From: Candidatus Dadabacteria bacterium
GTDB taxonomy: Bacteria; Desulfobacterota_D; UBA1144; Nemesobacterales; Nemesobacteraceae
DNA length: 64,000 bases
Direction of reading: 5' to 3'
NCBI GenBank assembly: GCA_009840385.1
Contig: VXNX01000009.1
Coordinates: 151,173-215,172 of the forward strand
In this document: piece by piece, positions 15,829 to 26,001 of the stretch
How positions within the stretch are numbered: the first letter of the stretch is position 1
Layout: each line of letters begins with the position of its first letter
Program-made: the position numbers and the translations under genes
The notes under the pieces: model-generated
Databases searched by the model: none
Told to the model about the DNA's origin: nothing
Seen by the model: the letters and a program-made list of their open reading frames with translations, nothing else

Positions 15829-16776
15829 CTAGAGGATTCCCATTCCGTCAATTATTTCGCAAAGCTCTTTCACCTTGCCCGCCGAGACGTGCAGAGCCTC
15901 CATCTCCTCGTCGGAAATCTCAACCCCGATTATCTCCTCGACCCCTTCCGCTCCGAGCCTTACGGGGAGACCCACGAAAGTGTCTTCCACTCCGTAATGT
16001 CCGTCCGCGTACACGCAGCAGGGCAGCACTTTTTTCTTGTCCTTTATGATCGCCTCGGCCATTTCCACCGCGGCTACCGCGGGGGCGTAAAAAGCGCTTC
16101 CGGTCTTAAGAAGCGCTACTATCTCGGCCCCTCCCTTCCTGGTGCGGTCGACCATCGCGTCGAGCCTTTCGGCGGGGACAAGCTGCGCTATGGGAATACC
16201 CGACACAGTGGTGTTGCTTAGAAGCGGAACCATCGTGTCTCCGTGTCCGCCGAGAACCGAGGCGTTTATGTTCTCAACCGATACCCCGAGCTCCATCGCG
16301 ATAAACGCCCGGAAACGCGCGGAATCAAGCACTCCTGCCATCCCCATCACCTTGTTGTCTGAAAGGCCGCTTACCCTGTGCGCCACGTAAACCATGGCGT
16401 CGAGCGGGTTGGTTACCAGTATGAGTATAGCGTCCGGGGAATGAGCAACCACCTGCTCCGTAACGCTCTTTACCACCTTGGTGTTTGTCGAGATAAGATC
16501 GTCACGGCTCATCCCGGGCTTTCTCGGAATGCCAGAGGTGATTATAACCACGTCTGAATCGGCCGTGTCTTCGTAGTTGGTTGAACCGACGAGATTTACG
16601 TCGCTTCCGGTAATCGGGCACATCTGGGCAAGGTCAAGCGCCTTTCCCTCGGGAATTCCCTCCACTATGTCAATCAAAGCCACGTCGGCAAGTTCAAGCT
16701 GCGCGATCCGAAACGCCGCCGACGCGCCGACGTTTCCCGCACCTATCACAGAAATTTTCGCTCTGCCGTTCTTCAA
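15829..16776 (-). CDS. mdh: Malate dehydrogenase (LDH-like type)
   Basis: A 315-residue NAD-dependent dehydrogenase. The Rossmann motif is ISVIGAGNVGASAAFRIA. ITSGIPRKPGMSRDDLI holds the mobile loop whose Arg determines malate specificity (RKPGMSR), and LGGHGDTMVPL holds the catalytic His. The start is a TTG at 16776 with AAGGAG 7 nt upstream. Role: malate to oxaloacetate in the TCA cycle. It lies between icd (42 bp upstream) and sdhC, in a run of TCA genes on the same strand. Confidence 0.96.
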   Translation of the reverse strand: MKNGRAKISVIGAGNVGASAAFRIAQLELADVALIDIVEGIPEGKALDLAQMCPITGSDVNLVGSTNYEDTADSDVVIITSGIPRKPGMSRDDLISTNTKVVKSVTEQVVAHSPDAILILVTNPLDAMVYVAHRVSGLSDNKVMGMAGVLDSARFRAFIAMELGVSVENINASVLGGHGDTMVPLLSNTTVSGIPIAQLVPAERLDAMVDRTRKGGAEIVALLKTGSAFYAPAVAAVEMAEAIIKDKKKVLPCCVYADGHYGVEDTFVGLPVRLGAEGVEEIIGVEISDEEMEALHVSAGKVKELCEIIDGMGIL

Positions 16777-16818
16777 GATCCCACTCCTTCTGAAAAGATT
16801 TGTGTGCCGCGAGCCCCT

Positions 16819-18063
16819 CTAGTCCATTACCTTGTCCATGTTTGACACGATGGCCTCTCCGTACTCAGAACACTTAAGAAGGGTCGCCCCCTCCATCTGT
16901 CTCTCGAGGTCATAGGTAACCGTTTTCTGCAAAACGGTCTCCTCCATCGCCCTGAAAACAAGCTCCGCAGCCTCGTGCCATCCAAGATACTGGAACATCA
17001 TGACTCCCGAGAGTATTACGGAACCCGGGTTTACCTTGTCCTGCCCGGTGTACTTGGGAGCGGTTCCGTGGGTGGCTTCGAAACATGCCAAGTAATCGCC
17101 TATGTTGCCGCCCGGAGCGACTCCGAGACCTCCTACCTGCGCGGCGCAGGCATCTGACATGTAGTCGCCGTTAAGATTAGGCATGGCCATCACGTCGTAT
17201 TCGCTGGGTCTCGTGAGAACCTGCTGGAACATGCTGTCGGCTATGCGGTCCTTTATGACGATCTTGCCGTCGGGCTGCTTGCCGCCGTAATCGTCCCAGA
17301 GTTCATCCTCGGTTATGGTGATCTCCGGGAACTCCTCTTTTGCCAGCTCGTAGCCCCATTCGCGGAAGGCACCCTCGGTGAACTTCATTATGTTGCCCTT
17401 GTGGACGAGGGTGACGCTCTTTCTTTTATACTCTATTGCGTATTCGATCGCCTTTCGCACGAGCCTCTTGGTTCCGAAAGGACTTATGGGCTTTATTCCT
17501 ATCCCGCTCAGCTCACGGATGTTCACCCCGTAATTCTCTACGAGATACTCCCTTACAGCAGCCGCTTCTGGGGTACCGCTCTCCCACTCGATTCCCGCGT
17601 ACACGTCCTCGGTGTTCTCCCTGAATATCACGACGTCGAGCTTGCCGGGAACCAGAAGAGGGTTGGGGGTTCCCTTGATCCATCTTACGGGCCTTACGCA
17701 GGCGTACAGGTCAAGTATCTGGCGGAGCGCAACGTTAAGGCTCCTTATTCCCCCTCCGACCGGAGTGGTAAGCGGGCCCTTGATTGCAACTATGTATTCC
17801 TTTATCGTTTCGGTGGTTTCCTCGGGGAGCCATTCGCCGGTCTGGTCATACGCTTTTTCTCCGGCCAGCACCTCAAACCACGCTATCTTCTTCTTTCCTC
17901 CGTAAGCCTTCTCGACCGCGGCGTCGAACACTATCTGGGACGCGTGCCAGATGTCGGGGCCTATCCCGTCGCCTTCTATGAAGGGAATTATCGGGTTGTC
18001 GGGAATTACAAGCTTTCTGCTTTCCTCGTCAATCTGTATTTTTTCTCCGCTTGGGACTGTCAT
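16819..18063 (-). CDS. icd: Isocitrate dehydrogenase (NADP-type)
   Basis: A 414-residue enzyme of the E. coli Icd type. It starts [12 protein letters not shown], with [13 protein letters not shown] early on. It contains [15 protein letters not shown] with the regulated Ser of the substrate site, [27 protein letters not shown], and the NADP region [19 protein letters not shown]. Role: oxidative decarboxylation of isocitrate to 2-oxoglutarate. AAAAGGAGAGG precedes the ATG at 18063. It sits 86 bp after acnA; an AT-rich spacer there could hold an extra promoter (TATATT or TAAGAT boxes), but I see no firm -35. Confidence 0.96.
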   Translation of the reverse strand: MTVPSGEKIQIDEESRKLVIPDNPIIPFIEGDGIGPDIWHASQIVFDAAVEKAYGGKKKIAWFEVLAGEKAYDQTGEWLPEETTETIKEYIVAIKGPLTTPVGGGIRSLNVALRQILDLYACVRPVRWIKGTPNPLLVPGKLDVVIFRENTEDVYAGIEWESGTPEAAAVREYLVENYGVNIRELSGIGIKPISPFGTKRLVRKAIEYAIEYKRKSVTLVHKGNIMKFTEGAFREWGYELAKEEFPEITITEDELWDDYGGKQPDGKIVIKDRIADSMFQQVLTRPSEYDVMAMPNLNGDYMSDACAAQVGGLGVAPGGNIGDYLACFEATHGTAPKYTGQDKVNPGSVILSGVMMFQYLGWHEAAELVFRAMEETVLQKTVTYDLERQMEGATLLKCSEYGEAIVSNMDKVMD

Positions 18064-18149
18064 TGAACACCTCTCCTTTTGAGCTAAACGAAAATTTAAA
18101 TCTTACAATATAATGAAAAAAACCGCCCTTTTCAAATCGGTCTCTCCAC

Positions 18150-20816
18150 CTACCCCGATATCATCTGGCGCAGGACGGTCTGAAGTATCCCGCCGTTGCG
18201 GTAATATTCGACCTCAACCGGCGTATCAAGCCTGCACGTTGCGTGAAATTCCCTCTGCCCGCCGTCAGTGTCCGTCACGGTTACGGTCATCCGCTTGCCC
18301 GGATAAAGATCCTCTGAAATCCCGCTTACGCTGAAGGTCTCAAAGCCCGTCAGGCCAAGAGATTCCGCGCTCTGCCCCTCTTCGAACTGAAGGGGCAGAA
18401 CCCCCATTCCCACCAGATTGCTCCTGTGAATCCGCTCGAAACTCTCTGCTATGACGCACCTCGCGCCCAGAAGAGCGGTTCCCTTTGCCGCCCAGTCCCG
18501 GGAACTTCCCGTTCCGTATTCCTTCCCCCCGATCACTACAAGATCCGTTCCCTCGCTCATGTATCTTGAGGACGCTTCGTAAATCGACATTTCCTCTCCC
18601 GTGGGAACGTGAACCGTCCACCCTCCTTCCTTTCCTCCGACCATCTTGTTTCTTATCCTGATGTTTGCAAACGACCCGCGGATCATAACCTCGTGATTCC
18701 CCCTCCTTGAGCCAAAGCTGTTAAAGCTCCTTTGGGAAACACCCCTTGAGATAAGATAGCCGCCTGCGGGGCCGTCCTTGGGGATTGAGCCCGCTGGGGA
18801 AATATGATCCGTCGTTATGGAGTCCCCGAGAAGCGCGAGCACGTTCGCCCCTTCTATGTCCTCGGGGTCTTCGGGCTCAAGCGGGAAATCATCAAAAAAC
18901 GGAGGCTCCTGTATGTAAGTCGATTCGGCATCCCACTCATAAATGTCTGAGTGCGGAGCCTCAAGAGACTTCCAGGTTTCATCGCCCTCAAAAACCCTTG
19001 AGTACTGATTGTTGAATATCTCGGGGCTTATCGACTCAGCCACAGTGTCGATTATCTCCTCCTGCGTCGGCCAGATGTCCTTGAGGTACACTTCGTCCCC
19101 GTCGCTTCCAACCCCGAGAGGTTCTGTGTAGAGATCGATTCCGACCTTGCCGGCTATGGCGAACGCCACGACAAGCGGAGGCGACGCCAGGTATGCGAAT
19201 TTCACAAGCGGGTGCACCCTGCCTTCAAAATTGCGGTTTCCGCTTAGAACCGCGGCGCAGGTAAGATCGTTTTCCCTTATCGCCGCGTCCACATCGTCGG
19301 GAAGCGGACCGCTGTTGCCTATGCAGGTCGTGCATCCGTATCCGACCAGACCGAAACCTAGTTCTTCAAGATACGGGGTAAGTCCCGCGGCGTCGAGATA
19401 ATCGGTCACCACCCTTGATCCCGGCGCCAAGCTCGTTTTCACGTAAGGATTAACGGAAAGCCCTTTCTCAACGGCCTTTTTGGCGAAAAGTCCCGCCCCT
19501 ATCATAACGGAGGGATTCGAGGTGTTGGTGCAGCTCGTGATGGCGGCTATTACGACCGAACCGTCTGAAATTCCGTTCGCGGCGCGCGAGGCGTCTCCGT
19601 TCGCGGCAAGTCCCCTCGCCTGAAGGTTCTCGTGGTAGGAGCTTTTCATGTCCCCAAGCGATATCCTGTCCTGAGGGCGGCTCGGACCGGCAAGAGACGG
19701 TTCAACGGTTGATATGTCAAGTTCTAGAGTATCTGTATACACGGGGTCTTCTGCGTCGTCGGTTCTGAACATCTTCTGTTCCCTGGTATAGGCTTCAACG
19801 AGCGTGGCCGCGTCATCCCTGCCCGTCGTCCCGAGGTATCTAAGTGTTTCGGCGTCTACCGGGAAAAATCCCATGGTGGCTCCGTACTCGGGAGCCATGT
19901 TCGCTATTGTGGCCTGGTCAGAAAGGGCAAGATTGCTCACTCCGGGTCCGAAAAACTCGACGAACTTGCCGACAACGCCCTTTTTCCTAAGCATCTCGGT
20001 CACCGTGAGAACTAGGTCCGTTGCGGTAACCCCCTGGGAGAGTCGGCCGGTGAGCCTGAACCCTATGACGTCAGGTATCAGCATGTAAAGGGGCTGCCCC
20101 AGCATGCAGGCTTCTGCCTCTATTCCCCCTACTCCCCAGCCCATGACGCTCAGGCCGTTTATCATGGTCGTGTGGGAATCCGTTCCCACCAGGGTGTCCG
20201 GGTAAGCCACCGACTCGGAGTCGACCTGCTTTGAGACGACCACGCTCGCTAGGCACTCAAGATTCACCTGGTGCACTATCCCGGTTCCTGGGGGCACGAC
20301 CCTGAAATTGTCAAAGGATCCCTGGGCCCACTTGAGGAATGTATACCTTTCCCTGTTTCTTTCGTACTCGACTTCCACGTTCTTGCCGAAAGCATCGCCG
20401 CTTGCAAAATAGTCGACCTGAACGGAGTGGTCTATTACCAGATCGACGGGAACTATGGGATTTACAAGCGAGGGGTCTCCCCCTTTTTTCTCGACCACCG
20501 ATCTCATCGCCGCAAGGTCTACAACGCAGGGAACTCCCGTGAAGTCCTGAAGTATCACCCTCGCGGGGTTGTAGGGAATTTCCTTGGCCTCTGCGTTTGA
20601 GGGATCCCAGTTGGCAAGGGATTCCACGTGCTGTTCGGTGACAGTCTCTCCGTCAAAGTTCCTCAGCACGTTCTCAAGCAGTATTCTTATCGAAAAGGGG
20701 AGTTTTGAAATCGATGCGCCGTAGCGCGATTCAAGCTTTGTAAGGGAATATATCTTGTAGGTTTTGTCTCCGACCGAAAGGTCGGAGAGAGTGTCTAGAT
20801 TATTAGTTAAAGCCAT
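18150..20816 (-). CDS. acnA: Aconitate hydratase A
   Basis: An 888-residue aconitase of the AcnA/IRP1 type. The [4Fe-4S] cysteines are in [13 protein letters not shown] and [15 protein letters not shown]. The substrate loops [14 protein letters not shown] and [13 protein letters not shown] are present, the latter in the swivel domain 4 near the C-terminus. Length is typical (about 890). Role: citrate to isocitrate. It begins the TCA run. Upstream, between it and fabF, a TAAAAT box lies at 20865-20870 on this strand with no strong -35, so a promoter there is only possible. GAGAGG precedes the ATG. Confidence 0.97.
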   Translation of the reverse strand: MALTNNLDTLSDLSVGDKTYKIYSLTKLESRYGASISKLPFSIRILLENVLRNFDGETVTEQHVESLANWDPSNAEAKEIPYNPARVILQDFTGVPCVVDLAAMRSVVEKKGGDPSLVNPIVPVDLVIDHSVQVDYFASGDAFGKNVEVEYERNRERYTFLKWAQGSFDNFRVVPPGTGIVHQVNLECLASVVVSKQVDSESVAYPDTLVGTDSHTTMINGLSVMGWGVGGIEAEACMLGQPLYMLIPDVIGFRLTGRLSQGVTATDLVLTVTEMLRKKGVVGKFVEFFGPGVSNLALSDQATIANMAPEYGATMGFFPVDAETLRYLGTTGRDDAATLVEAYTREQKMFRTDDAEDPVYTDTLELDISTVEPSLAGPSRPQDRISLGDMKSSYHENLQARGLAANGDASRAANGISDGSVVIAAITSCTNTSNPSVMIGAGLFAKKAVEKGLSVNPYVKTSLAPGSRVVTDYLDAAGLTPYLEELGFGLVGYGCTTCIGNSGPLPDDVDAAIRENDLTCAAVLSGNRNFEGRVHPLVKFAYLASPPLVVAFAIAGKVGIDLYTEPLGVGSDGDEVYLKDIWPTQEEIIDTVAESISPEIFNNQYSRVFEGDETWKSLEAPHSDIYEWDAESTYIQEPPFFDDFPLEPEDPEDIEGANVLALLGDSITTDHISPAGSIPKDGPAGGYLISRGVSQRSFNSFGSRRGNHEVMIRGSFANIRIRNKMVGGKEGGWTVHVPTGEEMSIYEASSRYMSEGTDLVVIGGKEYGTGSSRDWAAKGTALLGARCVIAESFERIHRSNLVGMGVLPLQFEEGQSAESLGLTGFETFSVSGISEDLYPGKRMTVTVTDTDGGQREFHATCRLDTPVEVEYYRNGGILQTVLRQMISG

Positions 20817-20966
20817 ACTGTACCTCTCTCTTCAAAGGTTCCGCGTTTGCGGAGTCAGCGGGGTATTTTACCAAAAAGAGAGAAAAAACAAAATTGTGGT
20901 TCACTCTGCCTGCTCAAGCGAAGCAATTGGGGAAGTGGAGGGGATTTTCCGCGACTCCGGGGGGGG

Positions 20967-22199
20967 TCAGTTGAATTTGCGAAGCGCGATGCTTACGTTG
21001 GTTCCGCCGAAACCGTAGGAATTGCTGAGAGCCACTTTTATTTCTCTGTCTCTTGCAGTGTGAGGAATGTAATCCAGATCGCATTCAGGATCGCTCTCAA
21101 AAAGGTTTATAGTCGGCGGCAAAACACCGTTCTGAAGCGCAAACACGCTGATTGCCGCTTCCACCGCGCCCGCAGCACCGAGCAGGTGGCCGGTCATGGA
21201 TTTGGTGGAACTCACCGGAATCTGAGAAGCGTATTCCCCGAACACCTTTTTAATCGCCCTGGTTTCGTTGACGTCGTTAAGACGCGTGGATGTTCCGTGG
21301 GCGTTTATGTAATCGACATCATCGGGATTAAGGCCCGAATCCTCCAAAGCGGCATTCATGCAGCTGGTCGGACCCTCAAGCGAAGGCGCGGTAATGTGAA
21401 AGGCATCGGCGCTCATTCCAGACCCGAGCACTTCCGCATATATTCTGGCGCCTCTTTTTTTCGCAAACTCAAGTTCCTCCAAAATCAGCACCCCCGCTCC
21501 CTCGGAAAGAATAAACCCGTCGCGTCCCATCTCAAACGGTCTTGACGCGGTCTCGGGCTCGTCGTTTCTGGTAGAAAGCGCCTTCATGGCGTTAAAGGCC
21601 GCGAAGGTAAGAGGTATAAGCGGCGCCTCTGATCCGCCGGCTATCATGACGTCCGCCTTGCCGTCCTGTATGATCTTGGCGGAAAGCGCAAGCGAGTGGC
21701 CGCTTGCGGAACACGCGGTCGTGGAAGAGCAGTTAGGACCCTTGGCGTTGAACTTTATGGATACATATCCTGAAGCCATGTTGGTCACTATGTTAGGTAT
21801 GAAAAACGGAGAGACGCGACCCGGACCCTTGTTCTCCATGGTTAAGACTGTATCGTAGAAGGTCTGCATTCCGCCGATGCCCGATCCGATAAAAGTCCCC
21901 GTGCGTTCGGAGATATCGTCGGTGACCTCAAGCCCGGCATCCTCAAGTGCCAGCCTGGTGGACGCAATTGACAGCTGAATGAACCTGTCGTTCCTCTTCG
22001 CGTCCTTCGGCTCCATGTAAAGGGTCGGTTCAAAATCCTTCACCTCCCCGGCAATCTGGGTTTTAAGATCCGAGGGGTCGAACGTGGAAACCCTGCCCAC
22101 TCCCGGAACCCCTTCACAGATCGAAGACCACGTGGCGTCGTTTCCAACCCCAAGGGGCGTTATGAGACCTATACCTGTAATTACTACCCTTTTTCCCAT
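20967..22199 (-). CDS. fabF: 3-oxoacyl-ACP synthase II
   Basis: A 410-residue condensing enzyme. The catalytic triad is visible: Cys in TTACSASGHS, His in NAHGTSTRLNDVNET and His in STKSMTGHLLGAAGA, with a glycine-rich end (SNSYGFGGTNVS). Role: elongates acyl-ACP with malonyl-ACP in the cytosol. GAGGAAT precedes the ATG at 22199, 6 bp after the acpP stop. It is the last gene of the yceD-rpmF-fabD-fabG-acpP-fabF group. Length and motifs are standard. Confidence 0.97.
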   Translation of the reverse strand: MGKRVVITGIGLITPLGVGNDATWSSICEGVPGVGRVSTFDPSDLKTQIAGEVKDFEPTLYMEPKDAKRNDRFIQLSIASTRLALEDAGLEVTDDISERTGTFIGSGIGGMQTFYDTVLTMENKGPGRVSPFFIPNIVTNMASGYVSIKFNAKGPNCSSTTACSASGHSLALSAKIIQDGKADVMIAGGSEAPLIPLTFAAFNAMKALSTRNDEPETASRPFEMGRDGFILSEGAGVLILEELEFAKKRGARIYAEVLGSGMSADAFHITAPSLEGPTSCMNAALEDSGLNPDDVDYINAHGTSTRLNDVNETRAIKKVFGEYASQIPVSSTKSMTGHLLGAAGAVEAAISVFALQNGVLPPTINLFESDPECDLDYIPHTARDREIKVALSNSYGFGGTNVSIALRKFN

Positions 22200-22205
22200 T
22201 ATTCC

Positions 22206-22472
22206 TCAGTCACCCTCCGAAGCGGCTTGAACCGAGCTCTGGATAAAGTTAATCGCGTCCTGAACGGTTATTATGTTCTCCGCATCCTCATCTGAGATCT
22301 CAAGCCCGAACTCATCCTCCATGGACATTATAAGCTCCACAAGATCAAGCGAGTCGGCCCCCAGATCTTCTATAAAAGAGGAATCGGGAGTTATTTCATC
22401 CTCGGCCTTGCCGAGATGGCTCGCGATCATCTCCTTTACCTTAGCTAAAATTTCTGCGTTATCCTTTGACAT
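22206..22472 (-). CDS. acpP: Acyl carrier protein
   Basis: An 88-residue acidic carrier. Ser41 in [11 protein letters not shown] receives the 4'-phosphopantetheine arm. Its four-helix pattern and length match AcpP, with a slightly long C-terminal tail (SVQAASEGD). I chose the ATG at 22472, 11 nt after GGAGG. A GTG at 22481 is in frame, but it would start only 2 nt after the Shine-Dalgarno. It carries acyl chains between the enzymes encoded around it. Confidence 0.96.
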   Translation of the reverse strand: MSKDNAEILAKVKEMIASHLGKAEDEITPDSSFIEDLGADSLDLVELIMSMEDEFGLEISDEDAENIITVQDAINFIQSSVQAASEGD

Positions 22473-22498
22473 ATGAGTCACTACCTCCTCTAAAAAAT

Positions 22499-23248
22499 TT
22501 ACATGTAAATTCCGCCGTTAACCCTTATAACCTCTCCGGTTATGTACGACGCGCCTTCGGAAATCAGAAAACACACGACACTTGAGATATCCTCGACGCG
22601 CCCGAACCTGCCGAGAGGTATAGCTTCAAGATATCTTTTTCTCATATCCTCGTTAAGGTCCGCGATAATATCCGTTTCAACAAAACCGGGACTTACGGCG
22701 TTCACCGTTATCCCTCTCGGACTGAATTCCTTGGCCGTTGATTTCGTAAAGCCTATTACCGCGGCTTTCGAAGCGGCGTAATTAGCCTGCCCCGGGTTTC
22801 CAGTCTCCCCGGCAGCCGAGATAATATTCACTATTCTTCCGTAACGGTTCTTGAACATGCCCCTGCAAACCGCCTTGGTACAGTTAAACGTCCCCTTGAT
22901 GTTTATATCCATGACGCGGTCCCAGTCCTCCTGCCCCATCCTCATCAAAAGCCCGTCATTCCTTATACCCGCATTGTTAACAAGTATCTGTATTCCGTTA
23001 AGCTCGTTTGAGAGTTCCCCCACGATTTTCTGAACCTCGTCAAAATCGGAAACGTCAAAACCGACCGCCCTGCCGCTTCCCCCCGCCTCCTCTATTTCCT
23101 TTAAGGTTTCATCGGCCGCCTGCCGGTTGGCTGCGTAGTTAATCAGCACATACGCACCATACGAAGCGAGTTTCTTCGCGATGTCTTTTCCTATCCCCCG
23201 CGATCCGCCCGTTATAAGAGCAACTTGGTTAGTTAGTTCCAATTTCAT
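22499..23248 (-). CDS. fabG: 3-oxoacyl-ACP reductase
   Basis: A 249-residue short-chain dehydrogenase. It has the cofactor loop [26 protein letters not shown], and the catalytic set with Ser in IISAAGE and YAASK (Tyr and Lys). It ends [10 protein letters not shown], the usual FabG finish. Role: NADPH reduction of 3-oxoacyl-ACP. The ATG at 23248 overlaps the end of fabD by 20 bp, so the two are translationally coupled. Confidence 0.96.
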   Translation of the reverse strand: MKLELTNQVALITGGSRGIGKDIAKKLASYGAYVLINYAANRQAADETLKEIEEAGGSGRAVGFDVSDFDEVQKIVGELSNELNGIQILVNNAGIRNDGLLMRMGQEDWDRVMDINIKGTFNCTKAVCRGMFKNRYGRIVNIISAAGETGNPGQANYAASKAAVIGFTKSTAKEFSPRGITVNAVSPGFVETDIIADLNEDMRKRYLEAIPLGRFGRVEDISSVVCFLISEGASYITGEVIRVNGGIYM

Positions 23249-24170
23249 CTGCTTTAATATGATTTAACTCGTCCGGTTTTTCAATACCCGCGCAACTCAC
23301 GCCCTTAAGAGTTCTTTTCACAAGACCGCTTAGCACCTTGGAGGGACCGATTTCGAGAAACTCAGAAACTCCGGAGTCTTTGAGAAACTCTAGGGACTCA
23401 GCCCATCTCACGGGACTTACCACCTGCTCCACCAAAATGCCCGCTACTCTTGCGGAATCCGAATTGGCCCGCGCCTCGGTATTTGTGACCACGGGATATC
23501 TCATGGGGTGAAAATCTATTTCCGCGGCGAAATCGCCAAGCCGCACCGCAGCGGGCTCCATAAGGGAGCAGTGAAAAGGCGCGCTCACCTCAAGTTCGAC
23601 GACCCGTCTTGCTCCTTTTTCCTTAGCCATCTGCGAGGCTGCCTCAACGGCCCCCGCTTCTCCCGAGATAACGGTCTGGGTGGGAGAGTTAAAATTCGCC
23701 GGGGAAACCACGGCTCCTCCCCCGGCGACCTCTGCGCAAAGCTCGTTTACTTCCTGCGACGTAAGGCCCAGCACGGCAGCCATCTTCCCGACTCCCGGCG
23801 GGACCGCTTCCTGCATGAATTCCCCTCTTTTTCTTACCATGCGCACCGCATCACTGAACCCAAGGCACTCAGAAGCGACAAGGGCCGTGAATTCCCCGAG
23901 GCTGTGTCCCGCAACCAGATCGGGTCTTATTTCCGTTTCCTCAAGCAAAACCCTCAAGGCGGCCACGCTTGTGGTAAGTATCGCGGGCTGGGCGTTTGCC
24001 GTAAGGGCAAGGGTCGCCGCTTCGCCTTCGAAGCAGAGATTCGCCAGGTCAATTCCGAGGGCGTCGCTTGCCTCTTCGAAAGTCCGCTTCGCTACCGCAA
24101 ACTCGGCGCAGAAATCAGCGCCCATACCTGTATACTGGGAGCCCTGACCTGGAAAAAGAAAAGCTATCAT
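23229..24170 (-). CDS. fabD: Malonyl-CoA:ACP transacylase
   Basis: A 313-residue acyltransferase. It begins MIAFLFPGQGSQYTGMG, has the nucleophile elbow VAGHSLGEFTAL with the active Ser, and has the second His region in VSAPFHCSLMEP. Role: transfers malonyl from CoA to ACP. It lies 15 bp after rpmF. In many bacteria plsX and fabH stand between rpmF and fabD; both are missing here. Confidence 0.96.
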   Translation of the reverse strand: MIAFLFPGQGSQYTGMGADFCAEFAVAKRTFEEASDALGIDLANLCFEGEAATLALTANAQPAILTTSVAALRVLLEETEIRPDLVAGHSLGEFTALVASECLGFSDAVRMVRKRGEFMQEAVPPGVGKMAAVLGLTSQEVNELCAEVAGGGAVVSPANFNSPTQTVISGEAGAVEAASQMAKEKGARRVVELEVSAPFHCSLMEPAAVRLGDFAAEIDFHPMRYPVVTNTEARANSDSARVAGILVEQVVSPVRWAESLEFLKDSGVSEFLEIGPSKVLSGLVKRTLKGVSCAGIEKPDELNHIKADEIGTN

Positions 24171-24185
24171 GGATTCAGTGTGTTT

Positions 24186-24389
24186 TTAGTCTTCCGCCAC
24201 GGCTTCCGTGTCGGGTGCCTGTCTGAAGAAGTTTCTTCCCTTGTAGTAACCGCAGCTGGGGCAGGCTCTGTGGGGAGGTTTCATCTCGTTGCACTCGGGA
24301 CAGAAGGAAGCTCCCGGCAACGCGACTGTATAATGGGTTCTTCTTTTTCTCGATTTCGACTTGGAAGTCTTTCTCTTGGGTAATGCCAT
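24186..24389 (-). CDS. rpmF: Ribosomal protein bL32
   Basis: A 67-residue basic protein starting MALPKRKTSKSKSRKRRTH, with two CxxC pairs (CPECNEMKPPHRACPSCGYY) forming the zinc ribbon of the C+ form of bL32. AGGAG precedes the ATG at 24389. It belongs to the large ribosomal subunit. Its place between yceD and the fab genes is the classic arrangement. The C-terminal tail (APDTEAVAED) is somewhat acidic and long. Confidence 0.96.
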   Translation of the reverse strand: MALPKRKTSKSKSRKRRTHYTVALPGASFCPECNEMKPPHRACPSCGYYKGRNFFRQAPDTEAVAED

Positions 24390-24409
24390 CTCAATCTCCT
24401 GACTTGAAG

Positions 24410-24919
24410 CTATATCTTTATATCTTTAAGTACCGCAAAGCGCGAGTCTTCCTGGCGAGTCTCGCAGCCGCACTGCTGCTCGTTAAGATTCTGCCCGCAC
24501 TCGCCGCAAAGCCCCTTGCAGTCCTCGGCGCAGACCACCTTGTAGGGAAGCGAAAGATTCACCTGCTCTCTCATGTAATCGTTAAGGTCTATTGTTCTCC
24601 CCCGGTAAGTCTCATAATCCATGTCCCCGCCGGATTCCACCTTCCCCTCCGCTTCCGAAGGCGAAAGAAGGAGTTTTACCTCAAGGTTCGTGTCAACGCT
24701 CACGTCGCTTAAGCAACGGGAGCACTGGGCGACCGACAGGAATCCGATTTTCCCCCGCACGCTGACCTCGCCCGCCGTGCGTAAAAGATCGATATGAAAC
24801 TCTATATCGGAATCCACGCTCGCGACCTCCGATTTCTCGGAACCGCCCAGCCACCCCGGGCCCTTCTTGAGATCAAGACTTAATCCGCCGTCTCCTATTT
24901 CCGATACGTTGACTATCAT
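24410..24919 (-). CDS. YceD/DUF177 family protein
   Basis: A 169-residue DUF177 protein. The C-terminal motif RCLSDVSVDTNLEVKLL, later YDLN-like DLNDYMREQVNLSLPYKVVCAEDC and GLCGECGQNLNE, is typical of YceD. In E. coli and plants this family is linked to 23S rRNA accumulation; it is almost always next to rpmF, as here. I place the start at the ATG at 24919. The upstream TTG of the open frame (24964) would lie inside the predicted promoter. Confidence 0.85.
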   Translation of the reverse strand: MIVNVSEIGDGGLSLDLKKGPGWLGGSEKSEVASVDSDIEFHIDLLRTAGEVSVRGKIGFLSVAQCSRCLSDVSVDTNLEVKLLLSPSEAEGKVESGGDMDYETYRGRTIDLNDYMREQVNLSLPYKVVCAEDCKGLCGECGQNLNEQQCGCETRQEDSRFAVLKDIKI

Positions 24920-24950
24920 CGCGCGGAAACCCGCCTGCAAAAATTGCTCT

Positions 24951-24978
24951 AATATAAACCACAATCGCTTTATTGCAA
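24951..24978 (-). promoter_or_regulatory. Putative promoter of the yceD-rpmF-fab operon
   Basis: On the minus strand TTGCAA (24973-24978) and TATATT (24951-24956) are separated by 16 bp. The -10 is about 32 bp upstream of the chosen yceD ATG. It supports a transcript covering yceD to fabF and argues against the longer yceD open frame. Confidence 0.5.
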
Positions 24979-25020
24979 GTTATTCGGAAAAAATGGCCGC
25001 CGGGGAAACAGGCACATCTC

Positions 25021-26001
25021 TCAGACGTTATGACAGGCAACGCTTCGCCCATCGGTTCCCTTCTTCTCAAGGCGCGGAGTCTCCCTGGAGCATATCTCGG
25101 TCGCCAGGGGACACCTCGGATGGAAACTGCACCCTGAGGGAATATCCGCCAGGCTCCGTATTTCCCCCGATATCGATGCTTCCTTGCCGTTTTTGCTTCT
25201 GGTTCTTTTTATCTCGGGAATGGCGGAGATAAGCATCTTGGTGTAAGGGTGCACGGGGTTTGAGTAGATCTCATCGCTTGGAGCAATCTCCACTATTTTT
25301 CCAAGATACATTACGGCCACGAGATCGCTTATGTGCTTTACGACGCGCAGGTCATGGGATATGAATAGGTAGGAGAGACCATGTTTTTTCTGAAGGTCAT
25401 TGAGCAGGTTTATTATCTGCGCCTGTACGGACACATCAAGCGCTGAGACCGGCTCATCGCAGACGACAAATTTCGGGTGAAGGGAGATGGCGCGCGCTAT
25501 GGCTATTCTCTGACGCTGCCCCCCGCTGAACTCGTGGGGATAGCGACCCATAACGTCAGCGCCGAGACCCACCTCGCCCAGAAGCCGGGCCACAAATTCG
25601 TGGCGCTCTTCTTTTTTTACCGTGTTGTGGATGCTTATTCCCTCGGAAACAAGCGAACCCACGTTCATTCTGGGATTGAGGGAGCCATAGGGATTCTGGA
25701 ATATCATCTGCATCTCCCTTCTTAGGGGACGGATCTGCGCCGAGTCAAGTGCGGTTATGTCTTCTCCCTCGAAGAAAATCTTTCCAGCCGTTGGTACAAG
25801 AAGTCTCAGCACCGTTTTCCCAAGCGTCGTCTTGCCGCTTCCGCTTTCCCCGACAAGACCCACCGTGCTGCCTCTTTTTATCTCGAGTTCCACGTCGTCA
25901 ACGGCGCGGACGTAATCGGAGACCCTGGAGAAAACGCCCCCTCTTATCGGAAAGTACTTCTTGAGTCCCTTTATGCTTACTATTGCTTTATTCTCTTCCA
26001 T
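25021..26001 (-). CDS. oppF: Peptide ABC transporter ATP-binding protein, OppF type
   Basis: A 326-residue ATPase with Walker A GLVGESGSGKTTLGK, signature FSGGQRQRIAIARAI and Walker B FVVCDEPVSALDVS, followed by the switch His (LFISHDL). The C-terminal oligopeptide/dipeptide extension carries a cysteine-containing stretch (CSFHPRCPLATEICSRETP), which in OppF/DppF can bind an iron-sulphur cluster. Role: energises peptide import together with OppD. It overlaps the oppD end by 14 bp. Confidence 0.92.
   Translation of the reverse strand: MEENKAIVSIKGLKKYFPIRGGVFSRVSDYVRAVDDVELEIKRGSTVGLVGESGSGKTTLGKTVLRLLVPTAGKIFFEGEDITALDSAQIRPLRREMQMIFQNPYGSLNPRMNVGSLVSEGISIHNTVKKEERHEFVARLLGEVGLGADVMGRYPHEFSGGQRQRIAIARAISLHPKFVVCDEPVSALDVSVQAQIINLLNDLQKKHGLSYLFISHDLRVVKHISDLVAVMYLGKIVEIAPSDEIYSNPVHPYTKMLISAIPEIKRTRSKNGKEASISGEIRSLADIPSGCSFHPRCPLATEICSRETPRLEKKGTDGRSVACHNV

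Noticed and set aside
18064-18149. Rho-independent terminator after acnA
   Set aside because: Only a 4-bp ACCG/CGGT stem with a 12-nt loop precedes the T-run; too weak to call.
22473-22481. GTG start nine bases upstream for acpP
   Set aside because: It lies only 2 nt from the GGAGG; the ATG at 22472 has a usable spacing and the usual ACP start.
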